Assembly: GCA_012845835.1 (NCBI GenBank)
Contig: JABAKD010000024.1
Location: forward strand, 9,181,103 to 9,245,102
Origin: Undaria pinnatifida
Taxonomy: Eukaryota; Sar; Phaeophyceae; Laminariales; Alariaceae
Direction of reading: 5' to 3'
Length of the DNA: 64,000 nucleotides
Shown: one piece after another, positions 22,700 through 33,960 of the stretch
Layout of the letters: every line of letters starts with the position of its first letter
How positions within the stretch are numbered: position 1 is the stretch's first letter
Program-made: the position numbers and the translations under genes
Notes under the pieces: generated by a model
Database searches by the model: none
The model's input: the letters and a program-made list of their open reading frames with translations, nothing else
Told to the model about the DNA's origin: nothing

Positions 22700-24240
22700 T
22701 TTCCCGAGGATCTCTCATTTGAAGAGCTCCTAAAAATCACCCAGAAAACGTGTTTTGCGTAAGCTGACAGTGCGACCCGATGGGCCATGGCATACAAACA
22801 AAAATCACCTTTGCGAAACGAAAAATGACATTTCGGCGGTTCTGGTTCCCCGTCCCAAGGCGACTTACCGTACAACCCGCAAGATAACACACCACAGCAC
22901 ACCCCACGCGAAATTTCAGATGTGATTTTCCCTAAAACTAGGATGGCCACACACAACGAAAACGACAGGTTTTGGAAGAGTTCGTCGAGATCTGTCCATA
23001 TTAAATGCGTCGCTCTGCATTTTCCCTCTCCTCTTCGCCGTGAAAATCCTTTCGGAAATTCACCGGGGGGGGTGTGGGATATTCTTGGTATTAGGGCCGT
23101 TTCTTAGAACGACTTTTTTAACCACGTTTCCCCCCCCCAAAAAAATAGCAATTGTATGAAAATTTGGATTTCCCCAAAAATAAAGTTTTCGGCCATATTT
23201 TTTTCTTTAGGGTATTATTTAATTCCCAAGTCCTTCGTTACCAAGTTTATGTTGGAAAAGTGTGTTAGCTAATAGAATTTGCTATTTCGAGCGAGGGAAA
23301 AAAGTAACTTGCCAAACAGCTGCAGATAGATGTGACAACCTTTCGTTGTTGATATTTTTGCCCCGAATCGTTAGGAACGCCCCCTGCACGTACGGTATAT
23401 ATCCCGTATCCATGACGCTAGCAATTCTTTTGGCCTAATTAGGCGTATTTTAGGTAAAAAAAAGTAGAGTATTTGGGCATTCGTTTCAAACATAAGAGCG
23501 TAATCACGGGGAAATAGGGTAGTACTTTCTTTATCATGCCCCTCACGCAGCAAAAAACAGAACTGTTAATAGTACCTGGTACCAAATTAGGGGAAACGGA
23601 CAGAAATGATGCAAGCCTACCCGCGGGGTATATATACGGGATTCTACCTTTCAAGGCTGCAAAATGGATGGTAGGTGGTACGGCTGGCAGGGAGCGTTGA
23701 GGTGCGACTACCCAAAAAAAAGTGCACTCGTACAGAGCGCAGGCGCAGCGCATTTCTAACACGTGCGACGCTGGTACATGCAGTTTCCTGGAGGCCCAGT
23801 ACCGGTACTGTTCAGAGTTTAGGTACTGCAAGCTATAACAAAGTACCAGCCCGACAACAAATATAGGTTCGATTGGAAAAACAAGGCAGGATCGATATGG
23901 CAATGAGGCCACGCGGCGTTGCTACAGTATGATAACCCTAAGCCATACGACAGTATCATAAACGTAGGAATCGTTACAAGTCGTACGACCATTCAGATAG
24001 ACCAAAAGGATTAAAAATATCCAGTGGTTGACCTGGGGGTTTTTATTTATCGTTTCCTCCGGAAGACCTCGGAGTTTCGCACATTTTCAAACATTAGTCA
24101 TATCGCCCTTATATTTAATGTCGGACTGGTGTATAGGCGTCGCCAGGAACTCACGTTGCGAGATATTTTTTCATGCCATCAACTTGTGTGCGTTGGTAGT
24201 CAGCGGCGGCCGCGGCGGCGGTGGCGGCGGCGGCGGGTGA
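22700..24240. other. Intergenic stretch
   Basis: Holds a diverged GTGCGACCCGATGGGCCATG element end (22769), a TACCTGGTA at 23573, homopolymer patches and a GGCGGC run at 24207-24236. No gene is recognised. Confidence 0.4.
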
Positions 24241-24246
24241 ATGATT

Positions 24247-24475
24247 CAGGGCTTTTCGCGGATCGATTCTCTTCACGGTATACCAGTCGGATCGAGTCAG
24301 GATGACCCGACCCATCCCGACCCGTGAGATTCTGAAACCTTCCTGACCCGGTCCGACCCGACCCGTGATATTTCGAACACCTCCTTACCCTACCCGACTC
24401 GACCCGCGAATTTTCCAAGAGGCTTCCTGATCCGACCCACAGGCCGGTTCATGCAAGACCCGTGAAAAGACGCGG
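24247..24475. mobile_element. GGGTCG-rich TIR element, copy 4
   Basis: It starts CAGGGCTTTTCGCGGATC and contains GACCCGACCCATCCCGACCC blocks in the opposite sense to copy 1. The far end near 24470 reads GACCCGTGAAAAGACG, a mutated terminal repeat. Confidence 0.6.
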
Positions 24476-24664
24476 TACACTTCGGCTTCAGCGATCTCGA
24501 GATGAGGGGTTCCAGTTTTTTTTTCGGCGTGGTGGCACATGTTGCGGTGAAAAAGGTGCACCAACCATTGCTTTTTCCCTGCAAGGTTGTTGGCTTGATA
24601 CAACACTCCAATGGTTGGTATACCTGACCCCCAAAACACTTTTTTTTTTTTCTTCTAGTAAAGC

Positions 24665-24850
24665 TGAAAGTGCAACCTGACGGCCAAACCATCCCATGGC
24701 CTAGAAATATATATATATATTTTTTTCAACATTGCCAAACTAGAAAAAAATGATTTTTTGACGATTTTGGGCTAAGATGGGTTAAGTAGCCCCGTCATTC
24801 AGAAATTGGTTTCACCAAAAAGAGGTACACCTTCGTATCTCTGTCTCAGC
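24665..24850 (+). mobile_element. Dispersed element with GTGCAACCYGACGGCC end
   Basis: It runs from GAAAGTGCAACCTGACGGCC, through AT-rich DNA and TTTTGACGATTTTGGG, to CCAAAAAGAGGTACACCTTC. The copy at 39090-39285 has the same order of blocks, and arrays A and B appear to be amplified versions of its GAGGTATACC end. Confidence 0.55.
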
Positions 24851-24974
24851 ACGTGTCTGGTGAAAATTTTACAACTATGGTGACAAAAAGGGCTCGAATC
24901 GGAAAAACAGATGGCGTGGTTGCCGCCACCGGTTCGGCGACACGTTGGACCACTTTCATTCACACACGCGGACT

Positions 24975-25272
24975 AGCGGGCACCTCACCTTCTTCGTCCC
25001 GTGACGGCGAAGTAGACGCCGAAGAGGAGGATGACCCTGGCGACACAGGCCCGCGGGAAACCACGTTTCCGCCTTTCTTACCGTTCCCCGCGGCCTTCGC
25101 CTTCCCTTTTTTGTTCGTGCTCCGTCCCTTCTCGACCCTGTTCCTTGATCTCTGCTCGGACTCTTCAGTCCATTCCTCATCGTCATCGATGCAGTCCTGC
25201 TTCGCAGCGGCTTCCCGCTTTTTCCTTTCCGCGACATTTCTGCGAGAGTTTTCTCGATTCCTGCACCCGTGA
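24975..25272 (-). CDS. Possible exon of an unrecognised charged protein
   Basis: Minus-strand open stretch of about 100 residues, rich in Lys, Arg, Glu and Ser (RKKREAAAKQDCIDDDEEW, then a Ser/Pro tail). It is bounded by an acceptor GGGTGCAG|GAATCG at 25273 and a donor GAAGAAG|GTGAGG at about 24974, in phase 1. The start RNRENSRRNVAERKK is weakly bZIP-like, but no leucine zipper follows. The acceptor and first 20 residues are duplicated upstream (25423-25475). I do not recognise the family; it could be a gene fragment or chance. Confidence 0.3.
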
Positions 25273-25615
25273 AGCGTGGCGGGGAAAAAATGAGCCAACG
25301 TTGGAGCTGTGGGTTGGCACGAATTGAGTCACCAACTAGTTATTAGTCGGAGTAATGTAGTAGTTAGCCGTTTCGTGGAGGTGGCGACTATCCGACTCAT
25401 TTGCTTTCCTTACCCGTAGGAAGGATTGCCTTTCCTTTCTGCAGACGTTCTTACGAGAGTGTTCGCGGTTCCTGCGTGCGCGAAGCGTTGGGGGGGAAAC
25501 ATGAGTCAGGGCTAGAGTTGCGAGTCGGCGCGACTTAAGTCACCAACTAGAGTAGTTAATAGTCGGAGCAATAGTTTGACGGCTCCTGGAGGTGCCGACT
25601 ATCCGACTTATTGGA
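25226..25615 (-). repeat. Diverged tandem duplication of about 195 bp
   Basis: Blocks at 25240-25410 and 25435-25610 match in order: GCGAGAGTTTTCTCGATTCC / ACGAGAGTGTTCGCGGTTCC, then GTGAAGCGTGGCGGGG / GCGAAGCGTTGGGGGG, then AGTCACCAACTAG and AGTCGGAG in both, and GGTGGCGACTATCCGACTCA / GGTGCCGACTATCCGACTTA. It carries the putative exon start described at 24975-25272. Confidence 0.75.
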
Positions 25616-26639
25616 AGGTCGGCGAGCCGGCTGGCCGCCAGTTGGCTTCGCCAGCCGACCTGCCGACTATAGTCACTTGATGAACCGCCTCTACCGATTA
25701 CCAGTACTAGTAATTACTATTAGTAGTTGTGAAGTCCTGCAGACTCAGTTCTAGCCAGCGCGATTTAGTATCTGTCGAAAAGGGCGCAGACCCGATACTC
25801 CTGCCACACCGGACCAGCTTCATCGATGCAGCAACAGAGAAATGTAGCCTGACTCTTGTAACGTTCTTCCAAGAGAGCTGGGGTGTGGGCGCCTTACTAC
25901 TTCGAAAGCTGGCCCGCCGGTTCTTCGTGTTCTTCCTAGCCGCAGTCACTCTCAGATAGCGTGATTGATGCTGAATCTTCAATACAAACGTAGCATACGA
26001 TATTTCCAATGCTTATGGGCGGACAGGCTACCAGGCCACAACTTGATTTTCAACCAGGGGTTTGAGCAACGCTGGCGAAGCCGATCGACAGTGCCATTTG
26101 TAATTTTCCGAAGCCAAAAGAGACGGAAACCCGGTCTCGTATGCTGAAAAAAAACGATTGATTTCCTCGAGAATAATATGCACATTGAGCCATATTCTAT
26201 AGAATGATTGTGCATTTTGCCACCTATCATATGCCGACAAGTATTTTCCGCAGCTCATGCTGAGGTGACCAATGCGTACTTGGTAGCGGAGGTGGTTGCG
26301 GCGGAAGAGTCTATGTAAAATCGTGCTGTTGACTCTGGTATTACCATTCAGGGGGGTCGCCGACCTATGTCCTTCGCGAGGGTAGTATAAACCCCGCAGC
26401 ACGCACGATCGAAGGATCTCACACGCAGCTTGCGAAAGTGAAGTCTCGACAAGAAAAAAAAACTTTCAAGGCTATAGCCCACCTCGATTTTCTGTAGAGC
26501 CCTTGAGCAAGTGCAGCATGCCATCAGCATGGCGTGGTTTGGTTGTGTTTATGGGGTGGCGCTTTCGTATTGTCCCGCAGTCAGGTTCGGGGTTAAGAAA
26601 TAACGGTAATATTTTCGTTTGATACAGCGATACAGCTAG

Positions 26640-27275
26640 GTGATCAAGGCTACGGTAGGAGAGAGGGGGGGGGGGGGGGGGGGCATGTTAAGGGGGGGCG
26701 TGCTCAGTTTGGCCCGTAGTCATATGACCATAGACCCCCGCATCCTTACTATGCTGGGACGGAGCACGTCGGGTTTTCGCCAACCAGGCAGACATTGCTT
26801 GCTCCAAGCGCAAAGCGCCGTGAGGTGTTCGGCGAGTCGCATGAAGGGTGAACTACATCCTTCCAAGAACCGCTCGTAAGACGGACTTCGGGACCTTGTG
26901 CCTACTTTCTTGCTTATGGATGACAGCGCCAATGAGTTACTTTGTTTTCTGGTGTGACCACTCCAGAGACAGCGACGGGTATTACTATGTGACTGCCTCG
27001 TGGCCATATTCACACTACGCGATGCGATCATTCCCCTTGTGCGGAGTTAGGGTTCTCCACCCTGCACAATATGATCTACTCGGTAACCATCATGGTGACC
27101 GCCAAGAAAAAAAGAAAAATCGATACCCTGGTTGTCTAGCTCACGCAGTGATTGGCATGTTTTCCAGCGTCGTTGCCAACCAACGCCAACCCCAACATAC
27201 ATATAATGTTTTACAGCGTCGGTGCCAACCGAGGCCAACCGTGATATGCATATGTTACGGGGCTTCGGTGGGGGG
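26640..27275 (-). mobile_element. R1 element, long copy, minus orientation
   Basis: Non-coding retroposon-like copy of about 620 bp. On the minus strand it runs from GGTTGGCCTCGGTTGGCACC through ATGCCAATCACTGCGTGAGC and the AGTGGTCACACCAGAAAACA block, to GACGTGCTCCGTCCCAGCAT and CCCCCCCTTAACATG, ending in a run of 19 C. The plus-strand copy at 27745-28365 repeats every block in the same order, so the two form an inverted pair. Confidence 0.75.
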
Positions 27276-27276
27276 G

Positions 27277-27545
27277 GGGGCATGTTAAGGGGGGCATGTT
27301 AAGGAGGGCGTACTCATTTGTGGCTTGCCTTAGTCATTTGACCATTGACGATGCATCCCTGTCGAGACGGAGCACCGTTCCTACTCCTAATAGCCTAATA
27401 ATAGAGACACCTCCAACATTTGGGCGCCCATTATGCGTTTTCCATATATTACATTAAAACTGCTTGCTTATCCTATCCCTTCTTGTTTCGCCGTCTGTGG
27501 CCACCTCATCTATCTCCTAGGATAGGCTGCGGTAGGGAGGGTACC
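27277..27545 (-). mobile_element. LINE 3'-end remnant, minus orientation
   Basis: On the minus strand the sequence GATGAGGTGGCCACAGACGG...AAACAAGAAGGGATAGG, then ATATATGGAAAACGCATAATG and GGTGCTCCGTCTCGACAGG, matches the LINE remnant at 51600-51830. It continues into CATGTTAAGG and C-runs, the tail shared with R1. The coding part is broken by stops. Confidence 0.6.
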
Positions 27546-27744
27546 CCCTTTTGGGTTACTTTTCTTCGGCCATGGCTCGGGGTCGCTCGTTTGCGGTCTT
27601 AAGCTTCCGCGCTGGCTCAATTTTTGTGATATAAACCCGCAATGGAACAGTAAGCTACGCTGTGCAAAAACAAAAGCCTAAAGCCCTGTTGTCAGTGAGG
27701 TGCAGAGCCACTGGTGTGACTGGTCAAAACCTCAAAGCCGGTAG

Positions 27745-28365
27745 TGAAAACAGGAATAACCCCTCCCCCCTTCTTAATGCATGCCTGGTATATATAATGG
27801 TTGGCCTCGGTTGGCGCCGGCGCTGTAAAACGTTTGATGTATATCAATTGGGGTTGGCGTTGGTTGGCGACGCCGCTGAAAAACATGCCAATCACTGCGT
27901 GAGCTAGACAACCCGGGTACCGTTTTGATTCGCTTGTCACACCATGATGGTTATCGAGTTTGATCATGTTGTACGGAGTGAGAGAACCTCAACGCCGCAC
28001 ACGGGGAATGATCGCATCGCATATTGTGAATATGGTAAGGCACCCACGAGGCAGCTATAGAGTAACACCCAATGCTGTCTCTGGAGTGGCTACGCCAGAA
28101 AACAAAGTAACCCATTGGTCGCTGTCATCCACACGCAAGAAAGTAGGCACAAGACCCCGAAGTCCGTCTCACGAGCGGTTCTTGGAATGATGCGGTTCAC
28201 CCTTCATGCGACTCGCCGAACATCTCACGGCGCTTCGCGCGTGGAGCAAGCAATGTCTGTGTGGCTGGAGAAAACCCGACGTGCTCTGTCCCGGCATAGC
28301 AAGGATGCGAGGGTCTATGGTCATACGACCACGGCCAAACTCCCCTTAACATGCCCCCCCCCCCA
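27745..28365 (+). mobile_element. R1 element, long copy, plus orientation
   Basis: Mirror partner of 26640-27275: GTTGGCCTCGGTTGGCGCCG, ATGCCAATCACTGCGTGAGC, the AGTGGCTACGCCAGAAAACA block, GACGTGCTCTGTCCCGGCAT and CTTAACATG followed by a run of C. Its 3' part is shared with the LINE-derived tail at 27277-27545, a pattern known for SINEs that use a partner LINE's machinery. No Pol III A/B boxes are obvious to me. Confidence 0.75.
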
Positions 28366-28446
28366 CCGTAGCCTCGGTCACGTGCGGAACTCCCTACGAG
28401 AGGAGCCTCCAAAAAATATCTGTTCCGTACCATGAGTATAGCTCAC

Positions 28447-28572
28447 CTTGCAATTCTGTCCTTCTCGATGCTGATGGATTCTTTGAGCAAGTGCACCATG
28501 CCGTGTTTTTTGTGACTGGCACAGTACACGGGCCGCCCCATCGACAGTCCGTAGTGAGGTCTAGTGTCGCAT
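28447..28572 (-). CDS. EsV-1-7 exon, minus strand
   Basis: A 126-bp internal exon between acceptor CGCTACAG|ATGCG and donor TTGCAAG|GTGAGC. It encodes one base plus CDTRPHYGL, GRPVYCASHKKHGM and a charged tail. The pattern is C-X15-C-X2-H with the first Cys of the module expected at the end of the preceding exon, the same organisation as exon 2 of the plus-strand gene (56869). It starts with one base and ends in phase 2. The upstream partner is not certain: the exon at 38387-38524 has the right phase but does not supply the first Cys. Confidence 0.6.
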
Positions 28573-29465
28573 CTGTAGCGGACCGGCGGGGGCAGAACAT
28601 CGTCATAGTTGTAAAGCACTACTGCTTGGCTACCTCGTTACGTGGTCCCGAGCTACTTACCAGGTAGCGCTACACATCCAACATAATATGTACCCTAAGT
28701 TCGATTAATCTCGAAGGCTAGGAATACGAGCGAGCTCAAAAGGAAGACCCACCGACATCCTTGCTAGTGAGAGCTGGTCGAGCAACGGGCGCCAGGTGTA
28801 CAATTTTTCGATGGGTGCCGGCAGAGGTAGAGGGAGCGACGCAACTGCAAAACATAACACGAACACTGCCGAAGCGCACCAAACTTAGCTGAGCAGGCCA
28901 GCATGAAATTTTTTTTTCTTAAATTCTGGCACGTAGCACGTACCACTCTGGGCGGAAATGTAAGGATCGTTGGAGTATGAATAGGAATAAAACGATTCGT
29001 ACATTTTTGTCCAGAGTGATAGAAAAACGTCTTGGAACAAAATGCAATAATTTTTCGCACTCGCACTGAATGGTTGTTTCGCTCTCTTTCAACAACCCTT
29101 TTGGAAGTTGATTACATCTTGAATATTGTATAGATACCTGAAAAACGACGAGCGCGATCCAATCAAGCGTCTGGGAAGAGCGTGCCTCAGTACGAGGGTC
29201 GCCACGCCTCGCCCATGTCTTTTTACAGCTCCTCAAAAAAGAAATTCGGACGCATCCCCCATTCTAGCAGCCTTATTAATAGCTGCTCTCGTGTGTTGGT
29301 TACTGTAATCGCCGCTTGTTTTCGACACTTCCCTGTGAAGCCCCAAAACGGCTGTAACCGGTACTCACCCTGGGAAGAGGCACGGACGATTTTTCAGCCC
29401 TACCATGCCTTTCGACTTGTGCCCGCTGCAAAACCGCGGGCGGCTTGTCCCTGGAGAAATATCAT

Positions 29466-29702
29466 AAAGAAACAGACATCGTCAACGAACAGACATCGTC
29501 GAAGAACAGAAATCGTCAAATCACAGATATCGTCAACGAACAGAAATCGTCAAAGGACAGATATCGTCAAAGGACGAACATCGTCAACGAGCAGACGTCG
29601 TCAACGAACAGACATCGTCAACGAGCAAGACATCTTCAACGGACAGACATCGTCAAAGGACAGACATCGTCAACGAACAGACATCATCAACAAAGAGACA
29701 GT
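29466..29702 (+). repeat. 18-bp minisatellite (AACAGACATCGTCAACGA-type)
   Basis: About thirteen copies of CAACGAACAGACATCGT. Because 18 is a multiple of three, all three frames are open, giving repeated TDIVNEQ, TSSTNRHRQ and similar strings. I do not treat this as a protein. Confidence 0.9.
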
Positions 29703-31250
29703 GCCGGGACAGATAGGCGGGCATCCAGAGCTTACCCTTTCCACCACCATAAATAGCGATGCCCGTGGGCGTTTAACACTTACTTTTCCGACTCTCGCGA
29801 AGTATTGGGGTGCGCGGGTATCTAGCACTTATTTTTTCGACTCGTGAGACTACTGGTGCGCGCGTGTGCTTGTTTGCTTGTTGGACCAAACGCAGAAAGC
29901 TCGGCGACAATGCACCGGTCCTTCTGTCAATCTGCTACGGCCATGAGTGCAACAATCCGAAGCAATCAACACCGCATGCCAAAGTTGGCCAAACTCACTC
30001 TCTTACAATACGGCGTCGGCAAACAGCCAACGGGACACAGCAGAGAAAGAAATACGCCATGGGTGTTGATTTGTGTACGGAGGATCCTCCAAAATATCGT
30101 CTGACCACCCGTTTTGAAACTAAAACACGCCTCAGCGTCCCGTGGCTCTTGCGCGGATTTCCAGAAAACATTACGTTTCGGCTAAGCTGTTTTTGGCTGG
30201 CGGAGCTCCTCAGAAAAGGACCGGCCTAACATCGATGGGATACTATTTTTGGTTTTTACATACCAAGGTACCAGGGTGTTCGTCATTTACAAAAAAAATG
30301 CCATTGCTCTGCTCGTCGGGTTGTACTTTCATAGATTTTCGAAGCCACTTCTTGGGTGAGCTTACCCAAGAACAACGCCAACATCTGCTGGCATTATGGT
30401 CTACAGGTACAAACCTGATACCCGTAATGAAAATAAAAAATGCGCTTCTCCAGCTTCGAGATTGAGGATTTCGTCTAAACTAAGACTTTGCAACAAGCTG
30501 TGAGCGATCCTCCAATCGCGCGTGTTACGGGGAGCGTATGTCCGCTTCAAAGACATAGTTCGGCGACTCCCCTTGGTAATAACTAATACCAGAGGGTCAA
30601 TAGGGTGACGCGAAGACGCCCAGTTCAGAGGTCCTCAGATGGGATCTCCCATAACGTTCTAGAGCTTCTCAAGTGAGTCGCCTCGTCAGCTTTAGGAGCA
30701 ACCACGACCGTAGCCTGCCTCGGAGGATGCGCAAGCACGAGCAGAAACAGCTTCACGCTGGTCTTGTCGGCCTGCGATCTGAAACACCAACACATGCTAC
30801 TAATAGTACTGATAGTATATACAGCAACAGTACTAATAGTATAGAAATACTGATAGTAGTACTAATTGTACGGTGGAAGTGCACCGTGTATTTCCCGAGG
30901 CTCGTAACATCATGAGGAGCTCTATACCTCACACCGAAAAAATGATTTCGAGGAAACCGAACGTTCAACCCGACGAACAGACCCATGGCTTACTGTAGGT
31001 ATACACAAATATATACATATACACAAATATATACATATACATAAAACATATACATATATTGCAAAACAAGAGTCACAATCCGACGAGTTGGGGCTCTAAA
31101 GGGGTTGTTTAGCACCGCACTCCCGACATGGGGAGAAAACACTTGAAGTTAGACTATGATATAATAATGTTAGGAGTTGGTAATGAGTTGAGGAGCCCCC
31201 GTCGTTCAAAAAAAAAACAAAACAAAACAAAAAATGCTACCTCTATTTCG
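29703..31250. other. Intergenic stretch with element fragments
   Basis: Contains a minus-strand CGGGTTGTACTTTC element end (30315), a plus-strand GTTCAACCCGACGAACAG end (30962), ACTAATAGT/ACTGATAGT repeats (30798-30870) and a 21-bp TATACACAAATATATACATA repeat (31005-31060). An open frame at 29810-30229 includes CYGHECNNPKQS, a C-X4-C reminiscent of an EsV-1-7 half, but the rest does not fit. Confidence 0.4.
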
Positions 31251-31929
31251 CAGCACGCGTGCAATGCCGATCACTACGATGTCTTAGCCCCCTAGCAAAA
31301 GTGCAGAATTCACGCGGGTCGACTCGCCTGATGGCCCGTAGCTGGGCTGGACCTGACAGCCCTCAACCTCGCACAGTTTCCGGTGCATCGCTGCCGATGC
31401 GAAAGTGCACGTTCGGGAAAAATGCAGCGCACGATCCCGCAGGTCAGGAGGTTGTTTGTTCGAAACATAGAGAGCCGTGCCTCGGGAGTGGTTGCATTTC
31501 CAAACCCAAAATGTATCCCACCAACGGGTCTACGTTCGTTATCTTGGATCAGAAGTGTATTTATTGTTCGATCAGATATTGTTACATGCCTGGTACCTAC
31601 CTGGTAGCGCTTAGGATTTGCGTATTGGATGTACCTTTACAATTCTCCTCAAGGTCGGCTGCTAGCTCATACGCAAATACTTCCTTCATCTGCTTTTGGA
31701 GCCCAGGAATCGGGATGTAAAACACGACAAGAGTTGCCTCATCAACCGTCTAGAAAAAGCGCGTAAGAAAAACGTGCAGGCAACATCACGCTGCACGCGC
31801 GTCGTACGTCTCCTCGCGTTTTCAATCGGACGCGTGCGTTTCCTACCCCGGCAACCCGAGTTGACTGATGTCATCGATCCCGACACAATCAGTGTTTTGT
31901 GTTTGATTTTATAGGACCGTTCCTAACAA

Positions 31930-32200
31930 ACACAAAAAACGTCAGAAATAGTGTCAACAAAAACTTTGACGTTTTCGCGAAACGTAACATTTGTCAGGAA
32001 TCCGAACTTTGAATCGTTTCTTGTTTTACATTTTCCATAAAAATTGATGTCAGGATTCCTGACAAAAGAAAAAACGGGATTTTGTTTTTGAAAACGTGGC
32101 ATTTCAGAATTTCTAAATGTCAGGAATCGCGATTTTTTGTCAGGATTCGTGATTATTTTTGCGTTCTTTAGGATCGACCATAAGGCAGTTTTTCCCTCTG
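31930..32200. repeat. TGTCAGGAATC short repeats
   Basis: TTTGTCAGGATTC and ATGTCAGGAATCG variants occur about five times, with the GAATC/GATTC core in both orientations. The interval 31250-32900 otherwise holds only low-support open frames. Confidence 0.5.
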
Positions 32201-32559
32201 AAGTCCCGAAGGGGTTAAGCGAAAAAAAATCAGAACAGTTAGGTGTTACCTCTACTGTAGCACGCGTGCGTCGAAACACGGTGGGCCGATATCGAGCTCG
32301 GAGCATTCTTGCGGGGTCACCTGACTACAACTATTAGGCAATGGGGGCAAGGTGCAGAGGTATGCAGTTCTCTGCTTCCCTTAAAGCACACGAAACAACC
32401 GTTTTCGCCCACAGATTGAAGTGCGCCCACGTTGTTGTGGCGACAACATACTTGAAGTTAGTGTGGGGGTGTATATTGCAGTGTTAAAAGCGCTAAGCGC
32501 ACACCGACCCTCGAGGCACGCCCTCCCCCGGTTTCGCCGTTGGTTTCTAAGGACAATGC

Positions 32560-33030
32560 TCCAAAGCTATTTAATAACACGCCCCCCTTATATCCAAAGG
32601 CATCTAATGGTATCGCCGTCAAATGTCCAAATGCTACCTGATATCTAGTATCTAATGCTGCCGCTCTCACGTGCCCACAGCTATAAAAAAAAACGTTCTC
32701 ATGTGTTCAAAGCTGCAAAATTAAACGTCACTCTCACACGCCCAGAGCTATCACATTATGTCACGTGTCTAAAACTATCTAATCACACGGCTCTGACGTC
32801 CGAACCTCTCGTGTCCACAACTACCGGAAAAAATCGTTCTGACGTGTTTAAAGTCACAAAATAAAGCATCGATCTCACACTCCAGTAGCTATCACATAAT
32901 GCCACGTGTTTACAACTATGTAATAACGTGGCTCTCATATGTCCAAGCCCATGGAATAGCATCGATTCCGCGTGTCCAAAGCTATTTAATCACACGGCGC
33001 ATGTCCAAAGCCATCGAATAGCATTGCTCT
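32560..33030 (+). repeat. Degenerate repeat of about 55-60 bp (ACGTGTCCAAAGCTAT)
   Basis: Blocks such as CACGTGTCTAAAACTATCTA, CACGGCTCTGACGTCC, CATGTCCAAAGCCATCGAAT and ATAGCATTGCTCTCAC recur about eight times. It leads into the GATC-rich repeat at 33040-33260, which matches 12130-12340. Confidence 0.65.
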
Positions 33031-33690
33031 CACATGGCCTATATATAGGTCATGTGGCCGGGTGGGAGTCGTACGGTCTGCATGACCTAGCATACGTTTC
33101 CCCGGTTGGATCTGTACTGCACAGATCCTCGCAAAGCATACCATTGCAAAGAATGTAGGAACTGTATGATCTAGATATGTACTAGTAATATGCAGATCCC
33201 GCGCAACATATCATAACGACGTGTACCTGATCTATATGATCTATATGACCCGCAGCAGATCGTGATCTATTTGATCCGAGGTGGTGAACAGCTATCTAAG
33301 AACTCCGCTCTCACGTGTTATGCGCGAGGGGTATTGTGAAGGTGAGTCCGAGTCTTCAGGAGGATGGGACTCTGAGCCTTCGGATTGACGTGGAGCCATC
33401 TGGGCGGGTTGGGCGACGCCATCCGCGCAGAATGGAGCTGCTGGTTGCACCATGATGGCAAGAGTGGGGACAAGGGTACGATGTCAGAGTCACAAATGCC
33501 GTACTATTTATTTTGCCTCGACTTTTGTCCCAGAGTTGTAGAAATTTCAGCTGCCGGGGATACCAAACGCCGCCTGGAGCAGGGTTCAATGTGAGCGTGT
33601 AGGGGTGTCAGATAGCCAGGGCGCGTCTGCCGTTTTCGGTACGGTAAACCGAGAGACACCGAACTCTCACCTGCGGAGACAGTACTGGCT

Positions 33691-33960
33691 GTGGTCGCTG
33701 CCGGCTCCCTGAAAGCTGAGCAACATGAAACAAAGAGCAGCAGCACGAAAAGATCCGACCGAGCCCGCGGGGGGAGGGCAGAGGGTAGTAACTCTGAGAT
33801 GCTCGCGTGTGCTGGGCATGTTCGTGCAAAATATGCGAGCATTTGCTACTGCAGGAGCGAATGCGAGTTTCTAAGTTTCCTGAAGCATCCTTTTGAGTTG
33901 CCTGAAGCACCCTCGAAACACGAATACACAATAGTTGACGACAGCGGAAAAGTTACGTAG
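33691..33960 (+). CDS. Possible ORF, unrecognised
   Basis: An ATG-initiated 89-residue frame, basic in the first half and ending in CEFLSFLKHPFELPEAP and a short acidic tail before TAG. Nothing in it matches a family I know, and an antisense frame overlaps it. Listed because amino-acid composition is more protein-like than its neighbours; chance is quite possible. Confidence 0.15.
   Translation: MVAAGSLKAEQHETKSSSTKRSDRARGGRAEGSNSEMLACAGHVRAKYASICYCRSECEFLSFLKHPFELPEAPSKHEYTIVDDSGKVT

Noticed and set aside
24975-25272. bZIP basic region (RNRENSRRNVAERKK)
   Set aside because: Resembles the plant-type NRESARRSR motif but lacks the spacing to an invariant Arg in the expected context and has no leucine heptads after it.
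26720-28435. Open frames such as FMRLAEHLTALRAW repeated in several copies
   Set aside because: They are parallel translations of the non-coding R1 repeat; copies carry stops and shifts at different places.
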